Source of the DNA: an uncultured Collinsella sp.
GTDB taxonomy: Bacteria > Actinomycetota > Coriobacteriia > Coriobacteriales > Coriobacteriaceae
Direction: 5' to 3'
Length of the DNA stretch: 19,067 nt
Assembly (NCBI GenBank): GCA_900547805.1
Contig: URIE01000027.1
Span: 1-19,067, forward strand
The notes under the pieces are model-generated. The model was not told where the DNA came from and did no database searches. It saw nothing but the letters and a program-made list of their open reading frames with translations. The translations under genes were made by a program, and so were the position numbers. Of the stretch, positions 15,917 through 19,067 are shown one piece after another (position 1 is the stretch's first letter; every line of letters starts with the position of its first letter).

Positions 15917-15947
15917 CAGCCATTGAATGCAGAAGGGACGGAAGATC

Positions 15948-16370
15948 ATGGATACGACAAATAGCTCGCGCGAACTACATCTGACGGTGGCGAACGAAGA
16001 CTACTTGGAGTGCATGGTTCGCATTGAAAGCGAAGAGGGGGAAACCAACGGCGTGCGATCGGTCGACATCGCGCAGCGCCTTGGCGTCTCCAAGGCATCG
16101 GTCAATAAAGCGGTTTCGGCGCTCAAGGCATCCGAGCTTGTCGAGCAATCGCACTACGGCAAGGTAATCCTGACCGATCGCGGCCGCGAGGTTGGCACGG
16201 CTATCTGGTACCGTCATCGCCTCATCCGTACGTTTTTGGTTCAGGAGCTCGGTGTCGAATTTGAGCGAGCCGATTCCGAGGCCTGCATGATGGAGCATGC
16301 GCTATCCGAGGACACGATGAGCCGCTGGCTCGCCTATCTCGAAAAACAGGGAATCAGCGTCGAGGAATAG
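15948..16370 (+). CDS. DtxR/MntR-family metal-dependent transcriptional regulator (short, no SH3 domain)
   Basis: The 140-residue product has an N-terminal winged helix (about residues 14-80: VRSVDIAQRLGVSKASVNKA is the helix-turn-helix) and a dimerisation/metal domain (about 81-135). The ATG at 15948 was preferred over 15927 because AAGGGA/GGAAG sits just upstream. Aligned by eye with MntR, five of six ligands match: Asp18, Glu21, His90, Glu116 and His117. The sixth, Glu99 of MntR, is Cys113, giving the C-x-x-E-H pattern of DtxR/IdeR. The C-terminal SH3-like domain of DtxR is absent, as in MntR. Whether it senses Mn, Fe or another metal cannot be settled from sequence. It is divergent from pepT and 10 bp from the next gene. 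Confidence 0.88.
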   Translation: MDTTNSSRELHLTVANEDYLECMVRIESEEGETNGVRSVDIAQRLGVSKASVNKAVSALKASELVEQSHYGKVILTDRGREVGTAIWYRHRLIRTFLVQELGVEFERADSEACMMEHALSEDTMSRWLAYLEKQGISVEE

Positions 16371-16380
16371 CGGGATATAT

Positions 16381-17274
16381 ATGGATACGAGTTATTACAA
16401 CCGCTTTGGTGCCGAGGAACTTACGCGCCGCTTGTCGAGCGAGACCTTGTTGGCGCAGGGCCCCATGGGCAGTGTTCTGTTGAGTGAGTACGACGCCGCT
16501 GACATTCCACCGGCGTTTTGGAATCTGGCGGAGCCGCAGACCGTTTCTCGTATCCATCGCTTGTATGTCGCCGCCGGTGCGCAGGTGCTCATTACCAACA
16601 CCTTTCAGGCATCGAGCTATGCCCTCAAGCACGACCAGATTTCGCCGTCCGTGGCGGAGGTCAATCGCGGGGCCGTCGACGATGCCCGCCAGGCGCACCC
16701 TCAGCTGCTGCTGGGCTCGATGGGCCCGATCGGTATTGAGTGGTTTGCCGAGGATTCTGCCGAGTATCGTGAAATCCGAGGCATTGCGCGCGAACAGGCG
16801 CACGCCTTGCTCAATGCTGGTGTTGACGGTCTGCTGATCGAGACGGTGACGTCTATCCGTAATTTGCAGCCCATGCTTGCCGGCGCTCGAGATGCCGCCG
16901 ACGGCATGCCTGTCCTGGTGAGTTTTGTCGTTGACGATAAAGGCGACCTGTTGGGCGATGGCCTCAACATCGAGGCAGCCGTTTTGTACGCCGAAAAACA
17001 CGGCGCAAACTCGGTTGGTGTTAATTGCTGTTCGCTTGCGGCCGCGAACGCGGCGGTGCCCAGGATGGTTGCATCGGCGACTACTCCCGTCACGGTGCGT
17101 CCCAACGTGGGCGATCCGGTCCAGACTCAGGATGGCCCCGTATGGCACGAGAACCCCGAAGCTTTCGCGCGCGCATGCATCGAATGGAGACATGCCGGTG
17201 CCGCAATGGTGGGCAGTTGCTGTGGAACCACGGCAATCACTACGGCAGCGATGGCCGAGGCGCTCGATATATAA
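16381..17274 (+). CDS. Homocysteine S-methyltransferase-domain protein, stand-alone
   Basis: The 297-residue protein is a complete homocysteine-binding (Pfam Hcy S-methyltransferase) barrel. Zinc/thiol ligands are visible as Cys216 in GVNCC and Cys280/Cys281 in GSCCGTT. Other family segments are LAQGPMGSVL near the N-terminus, ITNTFQAS, and LLGSMGPIG. The domain occurs alone in MmuM/BHMT-type enzymes and as the N-terminal module of cobalamin-dependent MetH. No MetH folate or B12 domain is present here, so the methyl donor could be S-methylmethionine, betaine, or a corrinoid partner encoded elsewhere. The ribosome binding site is weak (GCGGG). It follows the DtxR-like gene by 10 bp, so the two are probably one transcript, and it ends at an intrinsic terminator. 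Confidence 0.88.
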   Translation: MDTSYYNRFGAEELTRRLSSETLLAQGPMGSVLLSEYDAADIPPAFWNLAEPQTVSRIHRLYVAAGAQVLITNTFQASSYALKHDQISPSVAEVNRGAVDDARQAHPQLLLGSMGPIGIEWFAEDSAEYREIRGIAREQAHALLNAGVDGLLIETVTSIRNLQPMLAGARDAADGMPVLVSFVVDDKGDLLGDGLNIEAAVLYAEKHGANSVGVNCCSLAAANAAVPRMVASATTPVTVRPNVGDPVQTQDGPVWHENPEAFARACIEWRHAGAAMVGSCCGTTAITTAAMAEALDI

Positions 17275-17279
17275 AGGGC

Positions 17280-17308
17280 AAAACCGCTCCATACGGGGCG
17301 GTTTTTTT
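17280..17308 (+). terminator. Intrinsic terminator after the methyltransferase gene
   Basis: CCGCTCC (17284-17290) pairs with GGGGCGG (17295-17301) with one G-U wobble and an ATAC loop, followed by seven T (17302-17308) and preceded by AAAA. It closes the regulator-methyltransferase transcript. Confidence 0.92.
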
Positions 17309-17365
17309 ATTGCCTGCATGTCCTCGGCAGCATTTGCCCAAATGGTGAATGCTGGTGCCGGCAGG

Positions 17366-17392
17366 TTGCCGAGCGTGTATCGCGGGTATACC
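17366..17392 (+). promoter_or_regulatory. Weak candidate promoter for the phosphohexomutase gene
   Basis: TTGCCG (17366-17371) and TATACC (17387-17392) are separated by only 15 bases. The -10 lies in the 8-bp palindrome GGTATACC (17385-17392). The short spacer makes this a weak call, but the preceding terminator implies that a promoter exists somewhere in 17309-17432. Confidence 0.3.
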
Positions 17393-17432
17393 TCATGCGT
17401 ACCATGATCCAAACACTGTGAGGTGTCTGCGC

Positions 17433-18833
17433 GTGTGCGCGATAATTCATTTTGGAACTGACGGTTGGCGCGCTCGCGTCGATGAGGACTTCACTGCCGA
17501 TAACGTTGCCCGTATCGCCGATGCCGTCGGCGAGTTGTGGCAAAAGACCAATCCGGGCAAAACGGTATATATAGGGTTCGACACTCGGCCCCTGGCGCGC
17601 GAGTTCGCTGAGCTTGCGGCGGGTGTGCTAGCAGCGCACGGGCTAGACGCCGTGCTCGCTTCGCGACCTGTTCCGACCCCTGCCCTTACGTGGGCGGCGG
17701 CTTATGACGGTGAGGCGTGCGGCGCGCTCATGGTGACGGGGTCCCATCATCCGCAGGGTTATCTGTGCCTCAAGATTCGCATGGGTGACGGCTCGACCGC
17801 CAACCAGGATGTCATCGAAGAGCTCGAAGAGACCATGGCTCCCGAGCCAATGGGGATCGAGGGGCAATATCGCACCGCGGATATCATTCCTGACTATATG
17901 CAGGCGGTGGCATCGTTTGTCGATGCCGAAGCCATCCGCGACGCGCACCTGCGCGTGGTTGTCGATCCCATGGGCGGCGCAGCCCAGGGTTATCTAGCCG
18001 ACTTGCTGCGCGAGCTTGGCGTTGAGGTGCACGAGATTCACGCCGGGCAGGCGTCTGACCAAGAAGATATCTGCCCCGACCCCGTTGAGCCTTGGGTGGA
18101 CGCTTGCGAGCGCACGGTTATCGAGGACGGAGCTTGCGCTGGCCTGGTGACCGACGGCGACGCCGACCGTATCGGCGCGGTTGACGAGCGCGGCAGATAT
18201 ATACATCCGCATCAGATCATGGCGCTCGTTTTGGGCGACTTGGTTCAATTTCGTAATTTGGAGGGACGCGTCGTCGTCAATCTTTCATGCTCGACGCTCG
18301 TGCGTCGCATTGCCGAGGCGCTTGGCTGCCGCGTGACCGTCAAACCAGTCGGTTTCAAATATATAGCGGCGGAGATGAAGAAGGGCGGCGTCCTCATAGG
18401 CGGCGAAGAAGCCGGTGGTATCGGCATCGCCGCGCATATGCCCGAGCGCGATGGAATCCTCGCCTGTCTAATTCTGTGTGAGCTTATGGCAAAGACGGAC
18501 GCGCCTTTGGGCGTTCTGGTCGACCAACTCGAGGACAGTTTTGGTAAGACGAGTTACGGTCGACGCGATTTGCGCCTTGAGGCCGAAGATGCCGAAACGT
18601 TGCGAACCCTGCTGCCGGGCGTAAACCCCAAGTCGATTTGTGGCAAGGTGCCGCAAAACGTTAGTCATATGGATGGCTTGCGTTTAGCATTCGAGGATGA
18701 CACGTGGCTGCTGGTCCGTCCTAGCGGGACCGAACCAGTGGTGCGCGTCTACGCCGAGGGGTTCTCGGTGGAAGAACGTGATGAGTTGCTCGATGCTGGC
18801 TGTGCTTTAGCTAGGGGGACGTATCCGCTTTAA
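17433..18833 (+). CDS. Phosphoglucomutase/phosphomannomutase family protein
   Basis: Alpha-D-phosphohexomutases interconvert hexose 1- and 6-phosphates through a phosphoserine. The GTG at 17433 has GAGG 9 bases upstream and places FGTDGWRA near the N-terminus as usual, giving 466 residues; GTG 17418 is a less supported alternative. The four family motifs are in order: active-site Ser104 in TGSHHP (usually TASHNP), the Mg site DGDADR at 241-246, the sugar loop GEEAGG at 324-329, and the phosphate loop RPSGTEP at 429-435. The GTDGWRA opening and GEEAGG suggest a glucose/mannose-type mutase rather than GlmM, but substrate is not certain. The gene is monocistronic by context: a terminator lies upstream and an rRNA-type leader downstream. 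Confidence 0.9.
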   Translation: MCAIIHFGTDGWRARVDEDFTADNVARIADAVGELWQKTNPGKTVYIGFDTRPLAREFAELAAGVLAAHGLDAVLASRPVPTPALTWAAAYDGEACGALMVTGSHHPQGYLCLKIRMGDGSTANQDVIEELEETMAPEPMGIEGQYRTADIIPDYMQAVASFVDAEAIRDAHLRVVVDPMGGAAQGYLADLLRELGVEVHEIHAGQASDQEDICPDPVEPWVDACERTVIEDGACAGLVTDGDADRIGAVDERGRYIHPHQIMALVLGDLVQFRNLEGRVVVNLSCSTLVRRIAEALGCRVTVKPVGFKYIAAEMKKGGVLIGGEEAGGIGIAAHMPERDGILACLILCELMAKTDAPLGVLVDQLEDSFGKTSYGRRDLRLEAEDAETLRTLLPGVNPKSICGKVPQNVSHMDGLRLAFEDDTWLLVRPSGTEPVVRVYAEGFSVEERDELLDAGCALARGTYPL

Positions 18834-18855
18834 CCATGAGACTGCCTTATATAAA
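18786..18855 (+). promoter_or_regulatory. Candidate promoter elements ahead of the rRNA-type leader
   Basis: TTGCTC (18786-18791) and TAGCTA (18808-18813) form a 16-base-spaced pair inside the end of the mutase gene. A separate TATATAAA at 18848-18855 lies after it. Either could drive the downstream leader, but neither is strong, and no clear terminator for the mutase gene is seen between them and the leader. Confidence 0.25.
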
Positions 18856-18899
18856 GAGATGCTCGGCGAGCGGTAGGTAACGGCTGGCAAACGTTAGTC

Positions 18900-19067
18900 G
18901 GATTCAAAGATGTGTAGGAAATGTGTACGCCCAGATTCCCGCCCCCGGGGCCCCTCCGGTCTGGCAATATATCTCCTTGCCGCGCGGCCCGGTCGGACCG
19001 GATCAGCCGCCAGGCGTGCACCTTGAGAACCGGATACTGCGAGGATGGACACACAAGCTGTGTCGCA
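18900..19067 (+). promoter_or_regulatory. rRNA operon leader with boxA-like antitermination site (16S rRNA expected just downstream)
   Basis: No protein gene is evident. Short GC-rich inverted repeats are visible: GGCAA/TTGCC (18963-18967 with 18977-18981) and CCGGT/ACCGG (18990-18994 with 18998-19002). They are followed by TGCACCTTGAGAACC at 19017-19031, which resembles the boxA / CTTGAGAAC core found in rRNA leaders and spacers of actinobacteria. GACACA/TGTGTC (19048-19053 with 19059-19064) forms a last small hairpin. The 16S gene itself is not in the window, so the identification is by leader resemblance. Confidence 0.65.

Noticed and set aside
15828..15923. A 32-residue N-terminal extension of pepT
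   Set aside because: It would cover the palindrome and divergent promoter. The ATG at 15827 has GGAG at proper spacing and matches the family N-terminus.
18830..19054. A 74-codon minus-strand open frame in the rRNA-type leader
   Set aside because: No ribosome binding site and no domain. Spurious frames of this kind are common beside rRNA operons.

Overview
The window comes from a GC-rich bacterial chromosome whose genes resemble those of Coriobacteriia (Collinsella-like actinobacteria). The evidence is the prmC-tsaC order, the compact atp operon with short c and delta subunits, the frequent GTG/TTG starts, and a boxA-type leader at the right edge with the CTTGAGAACC core usual in actinobacterial rRNA transcripts. 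The assignment is by resemblance only, since no search was run. The content is overwhelmingly core housekeeping, and I see no phage, IS element, CRISPR array, tRNA gene or obvious genomic island.

Layout, left to right. (1) Positions 1-3769: prmC, missing one base at its 5' end and carrying a 123-residue acidic insertion; then tsaC and glpK, 13 bp apart. (2) 3894-4541: upp, with two overlapping small hairpins just before its Shine-Dalgarno sequence. (3) 4734-11781: the F1Fo ATP synthase operon in the order I-like, B, E, F, H, A, G, D, C. It runs from a recognisable promoter at 4734-4761 to a strong intrinsic terminator at 11743-11781, with genes tightly packed or overlapping. (4) 11795-14326: murA and a LytR-CpsA-Psr (LCP) cell-envelope gene. 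The murA start codon lies only 13 bases past the atp terminator. (5) 14327-14579: a convergent intergenic stretch with three hairpins, two of them good terminators. (6) 14580-15827: pepT on the minus strand. (7) 15948-17274: a DtxR/MntR-family regulator, divergent from pepT, followed 10 bp later by a homocysteine S-methyltransferase-domain protein. A perfect inverted repeat (9-bp arms) lies between pepT and the regulator. (8) 17433-18833: a phosphohexomutase. (9) 18834-19067: an rRNA-type leader; a 16S rRNA gene probably begins just past the window.

Working together: prmC (release-factor methylation) and tsaC (tRNA t6A) support translation. The atp genes build the membrane ATP synthase, and the c subunit looks H+-coupled. 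murA and the LCP protein serve peptidoglycan synthesis and glycopolymer attachment, and the mutase may supply sugar-1-phosphates for similar polymers. The best candidates for something undescribed are the pepT / regulator / methyltransferase locus with its palindrome and hybrid metal-ligand set, the PrmC insertion, the signal-peptide-like N-terminus of AtpF, and the terminator placed against the murA ribosome binding site. None of these amounts to a proven new system.
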